Source: Paracoccus aerius (lineage in GTDB: Bacteria > Pseudomonadota > Alphaproteobacteria > Rhodobacterales > Rhodobacteraceae). From it: a DNA stretch of 64,000 nt. Both the position numbers and the translations under genes were made by a program. A model generated the notes under the pieces. That model searched no databases, had not been told where the DNA came from, and was given only the letters and a program-made list of their open reading frames with translations. Shown one piece after another: positions 1 to 8,100 of the stretch (the stretch's first letter is position 1; the number at the start of each line of letters is the position of its first letter). The stretch is taken from assembly GCF_014656455.1 (NCBI RefSeq), contig NZ_BNCL01000002.1, positions 310,001-374,000 on the forward strand, read 5' to 3'.

Positions 1-494
1 CAATGCCCAAGCGCTAGGATCGGCGACAGCACCAGTTCGCGCCCCTGGCTGTCATGCAGCGGCAGCCCGAACAGCGATGCCAGCGAGATCAGCACCATCG
101 TGGCCGTGCCCAGGGCCACCGTCTGGCGGGAATCGAGCGAGGTCGCGGCGACGGTCACGGGTGCCAGGACCAGCAGGGCAAAGGGATTGACCAGCCCTCC
201 CGTCAGCGCCATCAGGGCCGAGATCTGGACCACGTCAAAGGACAGGTGCACCACCGCCAGCCGGGCCGAGGTGCGGCGGGGCGGCATCAAGCCTTCCCAC
301 AGGTTCATGGCGATGGCCGCGGCGATCAACGCCAGGACCGGCGTCATCGCGAAGCCGATCCCCATCCAATAGGCGACCACCACTGCCGCCATCTGTCCGG
401 CGATGGCGAACCACCGCAGCAGGACAAGGGTCCGCATGCGGATCGGCTCGGCCTGGGCGGCGGGGCCGGCGGGGGAAAAGATCGGATCGGGCAT
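1..494 (-). CDS. regB: Redox sensor histidine kinase RegB (PrrB), N-terminal part, cut by window edge
   Basis: This frame enters from the left edge and gives 164 residues of membrane domain without a stop. The family phosphorylates RegA and controls photosynthesis, respiration, carbon and nitrogen fixation genes in response to the redox state of the quinone pool. After a 20-residue leader comes RTLVLLRW and a series of hydrophobic segments. The quinone-binding heptapeptide GGLVNPF sits at residues 99-105, which is diagnostic for RegB. The histidine and ATPase domains lie outside the window. The chosen ATG at 494 gives the usual N-terminal length before the RTLxLLRW motif. The gene diverges from senC across 90 bases, the classical regB / senC-regA arrangement. 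Confidence 0.9.
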   Translation of the reverse strand, partial: MPDPIFSPAGPAAQAEPIRMRTLVLLRWFAIAGQMAAVVVAYWMGIGFAMTPVLALIAAAIAMNLWEGLMPPRRTSARLAVVHLSFDVVQISALMALTGGLVNPFALLVLAPVTVAATSLDSRQTVALGTATMVLISLASLFGLPLHDSQGRELVLSPILALGH

Positions 495-584
495 GGGGTC
501 CGGGGGTGCGACGATGCGGACCTTGATACGCGGGGCCGGATGGGCGATCAATGCGCCGCTTTGCCGCTATGGAGGAGATCGAAC

Positions 585-1214
585 ATGGCCGACCGCAAGA
601 TCCTGCTGATCGGAAGCGTCGCAGCCCTGGCGCTGCTGGCCACGGGCGGTGCCTTTCTGGCCAGCCGCGGCGGGAACTACCAGTTCGCGCAATGCCAGGG
701 GGGCGCGGTGGCGGGCGGCATGGACAGCTTCGGCACCGACTTCACCCTGACCCGCCAGGATGGGCAACGGGTGACGGCCGAGCAGGTCTTCACCAAGCCT
801 TCGCTGCTTTATTTCGGCTATACCTTCTGCCCCGATGTCTGCCCCCTGGACAGTGCCCGCAATGCCGAGGCCGCGGCGCTGCTTGGGGAACAAGGCAAGG
901 ACGTGCAGACGGTTTTCGTCACCGTCGATCCCCGCCGCGACACGCCCGAAGTCGTGGCCGATTTCACCAGCCTGTTTCCGGGCAATATGATCGGCCTTAC
1001 CGGATCGGACGAGGAAATCGCGGCGGTCAACAAGGGCTGGCGGAATTACTACAAGATCAATGACGAGGAAGATGAGGAATATTACCTCGTCGATCACATG
1101 ACCAATACCTATCTGGTCCTGCCTGGAAACCAGACCGTCGCCTTCTTTGGGCGCGATACCGCGCCCGAGGTCATGGCCGAACAGGTCGGCTGTTTCGTGG
1201 ATGCCATTGGCTGA
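585..1214 (+). CDS. senC: SenC / PrrC, Sco1-family copper-binding thioredoxin-fold protein
   Basis: This is a 209-residue Sco1/SenC protein. The family is anchored in the cytoplasmic membrane, faces the periplasm, and supports copper delivery to cytochrome c oxidase. In purple bacteria it also influences RegB signalling. Residues 7-26 form one membrane anchor. The copper motif FCPDVCP carries Cys82 and Cys86, and the third ligand His171 lies in VDHMTNTYL. The frame is open far upstream, but the ATG at 585 is preceded by a strong GGAGGAG at 571-577 and gives the family length. It is followed by regA with a 67-base gap, so the two probably share a promoter diverging from regB. Confidence 0.93.
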   Translation: MADRKILLIGSVAALALLATGGAFLASRGGNYQFAQCQGGAVAGGMDSFGTDFTLTRQDGQRVTAEQVFTKPSLLYFGYTFCPDVCPLDSARNAEAAALLGEQGKDVQTVFVTVDPRRDTPEVVADFTSLFPGNMIGLTGSDEEIAAVNKGWRNYYKINDEEDEEYYLVDHMTNTYLVLPGNQTVAFFGRDTAPEVMAEQVGCFVDAIG

Positions 1215-1281
1215 GAAGTGATTGCCCCTGTCCCGTGCTTGCGGCAGTGTTGCGGCTTACCGAAGGTGCGACAGGAAAGAT

Positions 1282-1842
1282 ATGCAAGACGATAACCTTG
1301 ACCGGATGAAACCCGGCCCCGATCCGTCCCTGCTTCTGGTAGATGATGACGAAATATTCGTCACCCGTCTGGCGCGTGCGATGGAAAAGCGGGGATTTGT
1401 TCCGCGCACGGCCATCAGCGTTGCCTCCGCCCTGGAAATGATCCGCAGCCAGCCCCCGGCCTATGCGGTGGTCGATCTGCGGCTGGAAGATGGCAATGGG
1501 CTGGACGTGGTCGAAGCCCTGCGGGATTTGCGAGAAGATGCCCGGATTATCGTGCTGACAGGATATGGGGCAATTGCGACCGCCGTGGCCGCCGTAAAGA
1601 TGGGCGCCACCGATTATCTGGCTAAACCTGCAGACGCCAATGACGTAACGTCCGCGTTGCTGGCAAAAGGCGAAGCCCTGCCCCCACCGCCCGACAACCT
1701 GATGTCTGCGGACCGGGTAAGATGGGAACATATCCAAAGGGTTTACGAGCAATGCGACCGCAATGTCAGTGAAACGGCACGGCGCCTGCATATGCATCGG
1801 CGGACATTGCAGCGGATCCTTGCCAAGCGCGGTCCAAGATAA
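1282..1842 (+). CDS. regA: Response regulator RegA (PrrA)
   Basis: This 186-residue protein is the DNA-binding partner of RegB. It has a receiver domain (acidic triad at 21-23, phospho-acceptor Asp65 in VVDLRLEDG, Thr93, Lys115), then a proline-rich linker PPPP at 134-137 and a Fis-type helix-turn-helix in residues 146-183 ending HMHRRTLQRILAK. This short receiver plus linker plus Fis-like HTH plan is the RegA/ActR/PrrA type. A cysteine (Cys158) lies just before the HTH, near the position of the redox-sensitive cysteine described in RegA; that equivalence is inferred. The ATG at 1282 with AGGAAAG just upstream is preferred over the in-frame TTG at 1222. regA sits between senC and hvrA, as in Rhodobacter capsulatus. 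Confidence 0.95.
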   Translation: MQDDNLDRMKPGPDPSLLLVDDDEIFVTRLARAMEKRGFVPRTAISVASALEMIRSQPPAYAVVDLRLEDGNGLDVVEALRDLREDARIIVLTGYGAIATAVAAVKMGATDYLAKPADANDVTSALLAKGEALPPPPDNLMSADRVRWEHIQRVYEQCDRNVSETARRLHMHRRTLQRILAKRGPR

Positions 1843-1885
1843 AATCCGATTAAAGCCATCTTGTAATTGAAACTGTCTTGCATCA

Positions 1886-1903
1886 AATTGCTAATTGGCA
1901 ATT
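1886..1903. repeat. Perfect inverted repeat in the AT-rich leader of hvrA
   Basis: AATTGC and GCAATT flank a 6-base spacer, TAATTG, in a markedly AT-rich stretch between regA and hvrA. The repeat ends about 20 bases before the hvrA start codon. It could be an operator or an element of the hvrA leader; no known family consensus matches clearly. H-NS-like proteins favour AT-rich DNA, so autoregulation by HvrA is possible but unproven. Confidence 0.4.
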
Positions 1904-1922
1904 CAAGGTGGATGCAAACAAA

Positions 1923-2234
1923 ATGAACTTTGATCTCGACAAGATGACGCTCAAGGAGTTGCGTGATCTTCGGGCTAAACTGGACCGCGCGATTAACTCT
2001 TATGAAGATCGTAAACGGCGCGAAGCTTTGGCTGCGATAGAGGAAGCCGCGCGCGAACACGGTTTCAATCTGTCCGAATTGACCGGTGCAAAGCCGAAGC
2101 GTTCCGGTACGGTCGCTCCGAAATATGCAAATCCCAGTGATCCGACGATGACCTGGACCGGCCGGGGACGCAAACCCCGCTGGGTGCAGGAAAGCCTTGA
2201 AGGCGGCAAGGAACTGGACGATCTGCTGATCTGA
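1923..2234 (+). CDS. hvrA: H-NS-family trans-acting regulator HvrA
   Basis: This is a 103-residue H-NS-like nucleoid protein. Residues 1-48 form the oligomerising helical part (KMTLKELRDLRAKLDRAI, then a charged coiled coil). Residues 75-88 hold the C-terminal DNA-binding core MTWTGRGRKPRWV with its RGRKP minor-groove loop. In Rhodobacter capsulatus HvrA activates photosynthesis genes in low light and is the third gene of senC-regA-hvrA; the same order here supports the name. The ATG at 1923 matches the family N-terminus MNxDLxKM; an in-frame TTG at 1878 is rejected as too long. It may be co-transcribed with regA across an 80-base AT-rich gap. A hairpin follows the stop. Confidence 0.85.
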   Translation: MNFDLDKMTLKELRDLRAKLDRAINSYEDRKRREALAAIEEAAREHGFNLSELTGAKPKRSGTVAPKYANPSDPTMTWTGRGRKPRWVQESLEGGKELDDLLI

Positions 2235-2247
2235 TCGCGTTTTTGTG

Positions 2248-2273
2248 AAAGGCCGTCCCTTAAGGCGGCCTTT
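2248..2273. terminator. Intrinsic terminator-like hairpin between hvrA and the convergent HD gene
   Basis: AAAGGCCG (2248-2255) pairs perfectly with CGGCCTTT (2266-2273) around a 10-base loop. It lies 13 bases after the hvrA stop and immediately before the end of the convergent HD-domain gene. The T run after the stem is short on both strands, so it may act as a modest bidirectional terminator. Confidence 0.6.
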
Positions 2274-2274
2274 G

Positions 2275-2883
2275 TCACGCCGGCTGAAGCCCTGGCGTCG
2301 TCAAGCTGTGGAATCGATCCAGGAATGCCGTCCGCACTTGGGACGGTGGGCGCAGTTGAATGCGCAATACCGACATAATGGCGTCGTTTTGCAGCGGAAA
2401 TAGCTGCTTGGCCTCGGATTCCGTGAAACCGGCGATTTGAACGGCTTCGAGCCTTGCTGAAATCCGGTCCGCGACCTTTATTTTCTTCTTGATTGCCAGT
2501 GGCAAAACCGCCGGCAATCCGAAGCGCAGGTGAACGGCTGCGGTCAGCCGTTCGTCCATGCGCCCATATTCCGTGCCAAGCGCCGCCTTGACCGGAGAGA
2601 TCATGTCCCCGATCACATATTCCGGCGCATCGTGCAAAAGCGCCGCAAGCCGCCAGCGGGTTTCGATCTCGGGGTGCAGGCGGGCCAGGATATCCTCGAC
2701 CAGCAGCGAATGCTCGGCCACGGAATAGGGCCAGTCGCCCTGTGTCTGCCCGTTCCAGCGGGCCACAAAGGCAAGGCCGTGGGCGATGTCGGTGATCTCG
2801 ATGTCAAGCGGCGTCGGATCCAGCAGATCCAGACGCCGGCCCGACAGCATCCGCTGCCAGGCGCGGGGCTGTCGGGAGGCCAT
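2275..2883 (-). CDS. HD-domain phosphohydrolase (YfbR / 5'-nucleotidase-like)
   Basis: This 202-residue protein carries the metal-binding HD signature: His58 in SVAEHSLLVED, the His84-Asp85 pair in ALLHDAPEYVIGD, and a downstream acidic residue in KKKIKVADRISARLEA. The spacing and the DAPEYVIGDMISPVK stretch resemble the YfbR group, which dephosphorylates deoxynucleoside monophosphates. The substrate here is not established. It is separated from upstream secB by 6 bases and is probably the last gene of an fxsA-secB-HD transcription unit. Confidence 0.78.
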   Translation of the reverse strand: MASRQPRAWQRMLSGRRLDLLDPTPLDIEITDIAHGLAFVARWNGQTQGDWPYSVAEHSLLVEDILARLHPEIETRWRLAALLHDAPEYVIGDMISPVKAALGTEYGRMDERLTAAVHLRFGLPAVLPLAIKKKIKVADRISARLEAVQIAGFTESEAKQLFPLQNDAIMSVLRIQLRPPSQVRTAFLDRFHSLTTPGLQPA

Positions 2884-2889
2884 GACGGT

Positions 2890-3405
2890 TCAGGACAAGC
2901 GCTGGTCCGCGGGGGCGCCTGCCTGCTGGGCCTGGGCGCGCCGCGCCAGTTCCTGGCGATACAGCGCCACGAAATCCACCGGGTCCATGTTGAAGGGCGG
3001 GAAGCCGCCGTCGCGCGTCACGTCCGAGATGATGCGGCGCACGAAGGGGAACAGGATCCGCGGGCATTCGATCATCAGGAAGGCGTGCATCTGTTCTTCC
3101 GGCACCCCCTCGATCAGGAAGACCCCGCCATAGTCCAGTTCGGCCAGGAACAGGGTGGTGTTGTCGCCCTTGTTGGTCGAGGTGACGCGGAACTTCGAGA
3201 TCACCTCGTACTGGTTGTCCCCGGCCCGCTTGCGGGCATCCAGGCTGACCTGCACGGTGATTTCCGGCTGGACGTCGCCCTGCGGGGCGCCCTTTGTGGC
3301 GACGGCGTTCTCGAAGGACAGGTCGCGGATATATTGGGCGAGGATCTGCATCCGCACCTGCGGGGCCGCGGCAGCCGCGCCGTTGGTCGTGGTTTCGTCA
3401 GCCAT
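2890..3405 (-). CDS. secB: Protein-export chaperone SecB
   Basis: This 171-residue protein matches SecB across its length: the core starts QVRMQILAQYIRDLSFENA, and the conserved centre reads LAELDYGGVFLIEGVPEEQ followed by LMIECPRILFPFVRRII and GGFPPFNMDPVDF. SecB tetramers keep preproteins unfolded in the cytoplasm and hand them to SecA. The N-terminal Thr/Asn/Ala stretch and the Ala/Gln-rich tail are poorly conserved in the family. The gene lies between fxsA (59-base gap) and the HD gene (6-base gap) on the same strand. Confidence 0.95.
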   Translation of the reverse strand: MADETTTNGAAAAAPQVRMQILAQYIRDLSFENAVATKGAPQGDVQPEITVQVSLDARKRAGDNQYEVISKFRVTSTNKGDNTTLFLAELDYGGVFLIEGVPEEQMHAFLMIECPRILFPFVRRIISDVTRDGGFPPFNMDPVDFVALYRQELARRAQAQQAGAPADQRLS

Positions 3406-3464
3406 TGGGTCTTCCCTTGTCGGATCAATGTCGCGCTTGGTTCTAGCAGGCGCAGGTCAACGTC

Positions 3465-3992
3465 TCAATGGCGCGTCCAGCCCGAATTGCCGCGCCGCGA
3501 CGGGCCGTCGCCCTCGATGTCCTCGGGCAGGTCCAGCGGCGGGCGCGGGCGGCCGGTGTTCTCCTCGACGACGTAATCGGCGTCGATGACGCCATCGGCA
3601 TAAGGCGGGCGATAGGTTTCGCGGCGGCCCATCTGGACGGACCTCACCTGCATCCGCCGCCCCGCCTGCCGGATCACAAGTTCGCGCACGGGCGGGATCA
3701 CCAGCAGAAGGCCGATCGCATCCGTCAGAAAGCCCGGCACCATCAGCAGCACGCCTGCCAGGATCAGCATCATGCCATGCGCCAGCGGGCGGGACGGATC
3801 GCGCAGTTCGGCCAGGCTGCGCTGCGCCTGCGCCCAGGCATGGCTTCCCTGGCTGCGGATCACAGCGACGCCCAGGACAAAGGCCAGCACGACCAGGCCC
3901 AGGGTCGCCCAGACCCCGATCAGCCCGCCGACCTGGATGAACAGCGCGATCTCGATGATCGGCAGCGCCACGAACAGCCACAACAGCCACAT
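3465..3992 (-). CDS. fxsA: FxsA-family inner-membrane protein
   Basis: This is a 175-residue membrane protein. It opens with MWLLWLFVALPIIEIALFIQ, has a second hydrophobic segment at about 24-47, and holds the hallmark GVLLMVPGFLTDAIGLLLVI near residues 80-99. A hydrophilic charged tail follows. In E. coli, FxsA overexpression relieves exclusion of phage T7 by the F plasmid; its normal role is unknown. The ATG at 3992 has GGGGA just upstream and gives the conserved N-terminus. The frame stays open a further 93 bases upstream, but that part has no family resemblance. It diverges from the Tim44-like gene. Confidence 0.88.
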   Translation of the reverse strand: MWLLWLFVALPIIEIALFIQVGGLIGVWATLGLVVLAFVLGVAVIRSQGSHAWAQAQRSLAELRDPSRPLAHGMMLILAGVLLMVPGFLTDAIGLLLVIPPVRELVIRQAGRRMQVRSVQMGRRETYRPPYADGVIDADYVVEENTGRPRPPLDLPEDIEGDGPSRRGNSGWTRH

Positions 3993-4099
3993 GCGGATTC
4001 CCCTTTCCGGAACCGGGGATAACTGGACTTGCCCCGCCCCGCTCCCTACATAATGGCGCAGATCGCAGATACCAGCCAAGACCATAAGAGGCCAATCGC

Positions 4100-4756
4100 A
4101 TGAACAACCCGCTGTTGCAGTTGCTTGTCCTGGCAGGGATTGCGATTTTCCTCATTCTCCGGCTGCGCAACGTGCTGGGCACGCGCGACGGCTATGAACC
4201 CCCCCAGGTCGAGACGCCGGAAAGCCCGCGCCCTCGCTTTGATGTGATCGAGGGGAGCGTCGACGAGGATGATCACGACATCCTTGACCATGCGCCCGCC
4301 GGCAGCCCGACCGCCCAGGCCCTTGCGGCCATGAAGGCGGTCGAGCCATCCTTTGGCGTGATGGACTTCCTCAACGGTGCGAAATCCGCCTACGAGATGA
4401 TCCTGATGGCGTTCGAGCGTGGCGATCTGTCCGATGTCCGGCCTTTCCTGGCCGAGCCGGTGGCCGAAGCCTTCCAGGGCGTGATCGATGCGCGTGCGGC
4501 CAATGGCCAGACCGTGACCGCGCAGTATATCGGCACGCGCGAAACCTCTCTGGCCGGGGCGGAATACGATCCCGCGACCGGCATGGCCGAGGTGACGGTG
4601 CGCTTTGTCGGCGAGCTGATCGCCGTCACGCGCGACGCGCAGGGCAATGTCGTCGAAGGCGATCCCAAGGCCCCGCGCAAGCAGCGCGACACCTGGACCT
4701 TTGCCCGGCCGATGGGTCAGGACGATCCGAACTGGCAGCTTGTCGCGACCGGCTGA
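4100..4756 (+). CDS. Tim44/TimA-domain membrane-anchored protein
   Basis: This 218-residue protein has a single N-terminal anchor (residues about 4-22), an acidic disordered stretch (about 30-70), and a C-terminal Tim44-like domain beginning near FLNGAKSAYEMILMAFERGD with the motif LSDVRPFLAEPVAEAFQGVI. The family relates to mitochondrial Tim44. Bacterial members (TimA) are inner-membrane proteins of uncertain role, possibly in protein translocation or assembly. Its position opposite secB and fxsA fits an export or envelope role. The stop overlaps the next start by one base. Confidence 0.85.
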   Translation: MNNPLLQLLVLAGIAIFLILRLRNVLGTRDGYEPPQVETPESPRPRFDVIEGSVDEDDHDILDHAPAGSPTAQALAAMKAVEPSFGVMDFLNGAKSAYEMILMAFERGDLSDVRPFLAEPVAEAFQGVIDARAANGQTVTAQYIGTRETSLAGAEYDPATGMAEVTVRFVGELIAVTRDAQGNVVEGDPKAPRKQRDTWTFARPMGQDDPNWQLVATG

Positions 4757-5340
4757 TGGGCCGCCGCCGGGGCCTGACGCCCGAGGACAAGGAACTGTGG
4801 GCCCGCATCGCCCGCACCGCCATTCCGATGCATCCGGAACGGCCGAAGCCCGTCGAGACGGGCCTTCGGCCTGCGCCCAAGCCGGTCGTGCCGCGTCCGC
4901 CGCTGCCGGACTTCACCATCGGTCAGGCGGCGACCACCCGGCCCGTTGCCCCGGTTCCGCATTTCCCCACGCCCGCGCAGCGTTTGGCGCAGCAACCGCT
5001 GCGTATGGACCACAAGATCCATCGCCGCATGGCCCAGGGCAAGCTTGCGCCCGAGGCGCGGCTGGACCTGCATGGCATGACGCTGGCCGTGGCCCATCCC
5101 GAACTGATCCGCTTCATCCTGTCCTGCCATGACAACGGGCACCGGCTTGTCCTGGTCATCACCGGCAAGGGCAAGGGCGATCATGGCCCCCTGCCGACCC
5201 GCCCCGGCGCGCTGCGCCACCAGGTGCCGCACTGGCTGCACATGCCGCCGCTGTCCGGCATCGTGCAGCAGGTGACGCCCGCCCATTACCGCCACGGGGG
5301 AGAAGGGGCCTATTACGTCTATCTGCGTCGCAGCGGGTAG
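4756..5340 (+). CDS. Smr/MutS2-type domain protein
   Basis: This 194-residue protein has a basic, proline-rich N-terminal half and a C-terminal Smr domain. The LDLHGM signature lies at 103-108 and the TGKGK motif at 136-140, and it ends GAYYVYLRR. Smr domains bind or cut branched DNA or RNA; the role of this stand-alone form is not known. Its ATG overlaps the last base of the Tim44-like gene stop (TGATG), so the two are translationally coupled. In related genomes a MltA murein transglycosylase gene often lies between these two; none is present here. Confidence 0.85.
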   Translation: MGRRRGLTPEDKELWARIARTAIPMHPERPKPVETGLRPAPKPVVPRPPLPDFTIGQAATTRPVAPVPHFPTPAQRLAQQPLRMDHKIHRRMAQGKLAPEARLDLHGMTLAVAHPELIRFILSCHDNGHRLVLVITGKGKGDHGPLPTRPGALRHQVPHWLHMPPLSGIVQQVTPAHYRHGGEGAYYVYLRRSG

Positions 5341-5350
5341 AAGGCGGGGG

Positions 5351-6418
5351 CTAGAAGGCGGGCGACAGAACCACCTGCACCGCCCGTTCCACCCTGCTGA
5401 CGGCGCCGCCGATCAGGCCGGGCTCCGCGCCGCCTTCATCCGGCAGGATGCGGTCAAGCCGTCCCGTTCGCGACAGGATCCGTTGCAGGGCGGGTGAATC
5501 CGCAACGTTGAAATGACCCAGGCCGGTGTCGAAGGCCCGCGTGTCGATCACGATCACCTCGAGGTCGGCCACCGGGCCGGCATCCGGCATGTTCCCCAGC
5601 CGCAGCGGCTCGTCCGATATCAGCGCGGAAAGCTGCAAGACCCGGTCGCCGGGCGAGGTCATGATGACAAAGGGCTGGGGCAGCGGCCCGATCGCGCGGA
5701 CCTGGGACCGGAACAGGCGCAGGTCCAGGTCAGGCGAGATCAGTACCACCCCGTCGATTTGGTCCACCAGGTCGCGCCGGCCCGACAGGGTCATCTGGCG
5801 CAACCCCTCCATCACAAGCTGGCTGCCCATCGAATGGGCCATCAGCACGATCTTGCCCCGTCCACGGACGCGCGACAGCAACTCGATCGTCTGGACCAGC
5901 CCGTCGCGGGAATAAAGCGCGCCGTCCCGGTCGCCGGAATAGGCATAGGGCTTCATCCGCGACGGCCAGGAAAAATGGGCGTGGATGCCCGGCAGTTGCA
6001 GGTCATGGGCAAGCTGTGCGGTGCGGTACACCCCTTCGGCGAAGCTGTAGTTGTAGCCATGCACGAACAGGATGATGTCGCGGTCATCGGCGGCGCGGCC
6101 CGCCAGCTCACGCTCGATCGCGCGACGGAAGGCTGCCCTGTCGGCCAGCCGGCCCCCGCCGCTGACCAGGAACTGGCGGTCGGGATCGCCGCCCGGCCGG
6201 GGATAGGCCAGGCTGCCCGGCGCGCGGTCCGGCGGCACGGACACGTCGATGCGCGAGAACCAGGGCTGCGGCAGGTGCTCGCCCGACAGGCTGCGCTGCG
6301 AGGCGACCCAGACGGTTTCCGCGCTGCGGGGCTGGTATCCTTCGGGCGCCATCATCAGCGCGCCGCGCGGCGCACAGGCCGCAAGGGACAGGACCAGGAA
6401 CAAAAGAAGATGCCGCAA
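5351..6418 (-). CDS. Alpha/beta-hydrolase lipoprotein (DUF900 family)
   Basis: This 355-residue protein has a lipoprotein signal: a hydrophobic stretch ending LAAC with the lipidation cysteine at residue 15. The hydrolase core includes an oxyanion-type loop IILFVHGYNYSF (His120-Gly121) and the nucleophile elbow AHSMGS with Ser196. The overall pattern matches the DUF900 esterase/lipase-like group. The substrate is unknown. It is convergent with the smr gene, with 10 bases between stops. It is probably attached to the outer membrane or the periplasmic face of the inner membrane. Confidence 0.8.
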   Translation of the reverse strand: MRHLLLFLVLSLAACAPRGALMMAPEGYQPRSAETVWVASQRSLSGEHLPQPWFSRIDVSVPPDRAPGSLAYPRPGGDPDRQFLVSGGGRLADRAAFRRAIERELAGRAADDRDIILFVHGYNYSFAEGVYRTAQLAHDLQLPGIHAHFSWPSRMKPYAYSGDRDGALYSRDGLVQTIELLSRVRGRGKIVLMAHSMGSQLVMEGLRQMTLSGRRDLVDQIDGVVLISPDLDLRLFRSQVRAIGPLPQPFVIMTSPGDRVLQLSALISDEPLRLGNMPDAGPVADLEVIVIDTRAFDTGLGHFNVADSPALQRILSRTGRLDRILPDEGGAEPGLIGGAVSRVERAVQVVLSPAF

Positions 6419-6493
6419 GCGTCACCTTTACGGAAACGGTTGCGGCAAAGTGTCAGAGAAACAGGCCCCGGGCCAGATCCTTTCGGGAGGGGG

Positions 6494-6670
6494 TCAGCCG
6501 TAATTGGCCTTGGGCCCGGCGAAGTACCAGATGATGAGGCCCAGCACCGGCAGGATCGCGATCAGGGCGATCCACAGGATCTTCGTGCCCATGCTGACAT
6601 TCGTGTTGATGACGGACGCGATCGCCCAGACATCCAGCACGAAGATGATGATTCCGAAAACGTAACCCAT
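6494..6670 (-). CDS. 58-residue membrane protein, PLD-nuclease N-terminal (PLDc_N) type
   Basis: A short frame from ATG at 6670 gives 58 residues: two hydrophobic helices (about 3-22 and 32-50) joined by INTNVSMGTK and ending WYFAGPKANYG. This two-helix hairpin with a W-Y/F-x-x-GPK/R end is the stand-alone PLDc_N family, small inner-membrane proteins of unknown function. GGGGGA lies just upstream of the start. It sits between hslU and the DUF900 gene on the same strand. Confidence 0.75.
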   Translation of the reverse strand: MGYVFGIIIFVLDVWAIASVINTNVSMGTKILWIALIAILPVLGLIIWYFAGPKANYG

Positions 6671-6717
6671 GCCAGTCCCCCTTTTGGTGCCAACCCGGAA
6701 GCGCGCCGGGCGGTTCC

Positions 6718-8025
6718 TTATAGCACGTAACGCGACAGATCGGTGGACCGCGCCAGATCGCCCAGGTGGCGCTCGACATAGCCGGCGTCGACCTGGACGG
6801 TCTCGCCCTCCTTGTCGGGGGCGCTGAAGGACAGTTCCTCGAACACCCGCTCGATCACGGTGTAAAGGCGGCGCGCGCCGATGTTTTCGACCGATGCGTT
6901 CACCTCGGCCGCGATGCGGGCAAGGGCTGCGATGCCGTCATCGGCAAAGCCCACGGTCACGCCCTCGGTCGCCATCAAGGCGGTGTATTGGCGCGTCAGG
7001 GCGTTGTCGGTCTCGGTCAGGATGCGGATGAAGTCCTCCTCGGTCAGGGCGCGCAGTTCGACCCGGATCGGCAGGCGGCCCTGCAGTTCCGGCAACAGAT
7101 CGCTGGGCTTGGCGACATGGAAGGCGCCGCTGGCGATGAACAGGATGTGGTCGGTCTTCACCGGGCCGTATTTGGTGGAAACCGTCGTGCCCTCGATCAG
7201 GGGCAGCAGGTCGCGCTGCACGCCTTCGCGGCTGACATCGCCGCCACGGGCATCGGCACGGGCGCAGACCTTGTCGATCTCGTCAATGAAGACGATGCCG
7301 TTCTGCTGCACCGCATCCAGGGCGGCGGCCTTGACGGCGTCGTCCTCCAGCAGCTTGTCGGCTTCCTCGGCGATCAGCAGGTCATAGCTTTCTGCGACCG
7401 TCAGCTTGCGCCGCACCCGGCGGCCCCCGAAGGCCTTCATCAGCCCCGACAGATCCATCATCCCGCCCAGGCTGGCGCCCGGCTGGCCCGGAATCTCCAT
7501 CGCGCCCAGCGGGTTCGAATGGTCCTGCACCTCAAGCTCGATCACGGTGTCGTCCAGCTCGCCCCGCTTCAGCTTGTCGCGGAACATCTGGCGCGTGCCG
7601 TCGCGGGCGTCCTTGCCGGCAAGCGCCTCGATCACGCGATCCTCGGCCGACTTGTGGGCGCGGGCCTTGACCGCTTCGCGCATCCGTTCGCGGGTGTCGA
7701 TCATCGCGGCATCGGTCAGGTCGCGGATGATCTGTTCCACGTCGCGGCCGACATAGCCAACCTCGGTGAACTTGGTCGCCTCGACCTTGATGAAGGGGGC
7801 GTTGGCCAGCTTGGCCAGGCGGCGGCTGATCTCGGTCTTGCCGACGCCGGTCGGCCCGATCATCAGGATGTTCTTCGGGTAAACCTCGTCGCGCAGGTCG
7901 TCGCCCAGCTGCTTGCGGCGCCAGCGGTTGCGCAGGGCCACCGCGACGGCGCGCTTGGCGTCCTTCTGGCCGATGATGAAGCGATCCAGCTCGGATACGA
8001 TTTCGCGCGGTGTCAGGTCGGTCAT
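6718..8025 (-). CDS. hslU: ATP-dependent protease ATPase subunit HslU (ClpY)
   Basis: This 435-residue AAA+ unfoldase feeds substrates to the HslV peptidase. It begins [17 protein letters not shown], has Walker A GPTGVGKT at 57-64, the pore loop GYVG at 90-93, Walker B in [11 protein letters not shown], and the sensor region typical of HslU. The extreme C-terminus (SRYVL) is the tail that docks into HslV. Length matches the family. It lies downstream of hslV with an acetyltransferase gene between, on the same strand, with a 75-base gap before it. Confidence 0.97.
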   Translation of the reverse strand: MTDLTPREIVSELDRFIIGQKDAKRAVAVALRNRWRRKQLGDDLRDEVYPKNILMIGPTGVGKTEISRRLAKLANAPFIKVEATKFTEVGYVGRDVEQIIRDLTDAAMIDTRERMREAVKARAHKSAEDRVIEALAGKDARDGTRQMFRDKLKRGELDDTVIELEVQDHSNPLGAMEIPGQPGASLGGMMDLSGLMKAFGGRRVRRKLTVAESYDLLIAEEADKLLEDDAVKAAALDAVQQNGIVFIDEIDKVCARADARGGDVSREGVQRDLLPLIEGTTVSTKYGPVKTDHILFIASGAFHVAKPSDLLPELQGRLPIRVELRALTEEDFIRILTETDNALTRQYTALMATEGVTVGFADDGIAALARIAAEVNASVENIGARRLYTVIERVFEELSFSAPDKEGETVQVDAGYVERHLGDLARSTDLSRYVL

Positions 8026-8100
8026 GGGTCTGCCTTCTTTCAGTTCCTGCCCAGATAGACAGTCGACCGTCCCTTTTGAAGGGTCGTCGGTGGAGGCCCC

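Noticed and set aside
523..551. TTGAT...ATCAA pair between regB and senC as an FNR site
   Set aside because: The half-sites are separated by 19 bases, whereas FNR sites have a 4-base spacer.
54..584. In-frame upstream extension of senC
   Set aside because: The region is the antisense of regB, whose quinone motif is clear. senC has a strong ribosome site directly before the ATG at 585.
8062..8090. Imperfect hairpin between the GNAT gene and hslU as a terminator
   Set aside because: The stem has mismatches and no T run, and terminating there would block hslU expression.
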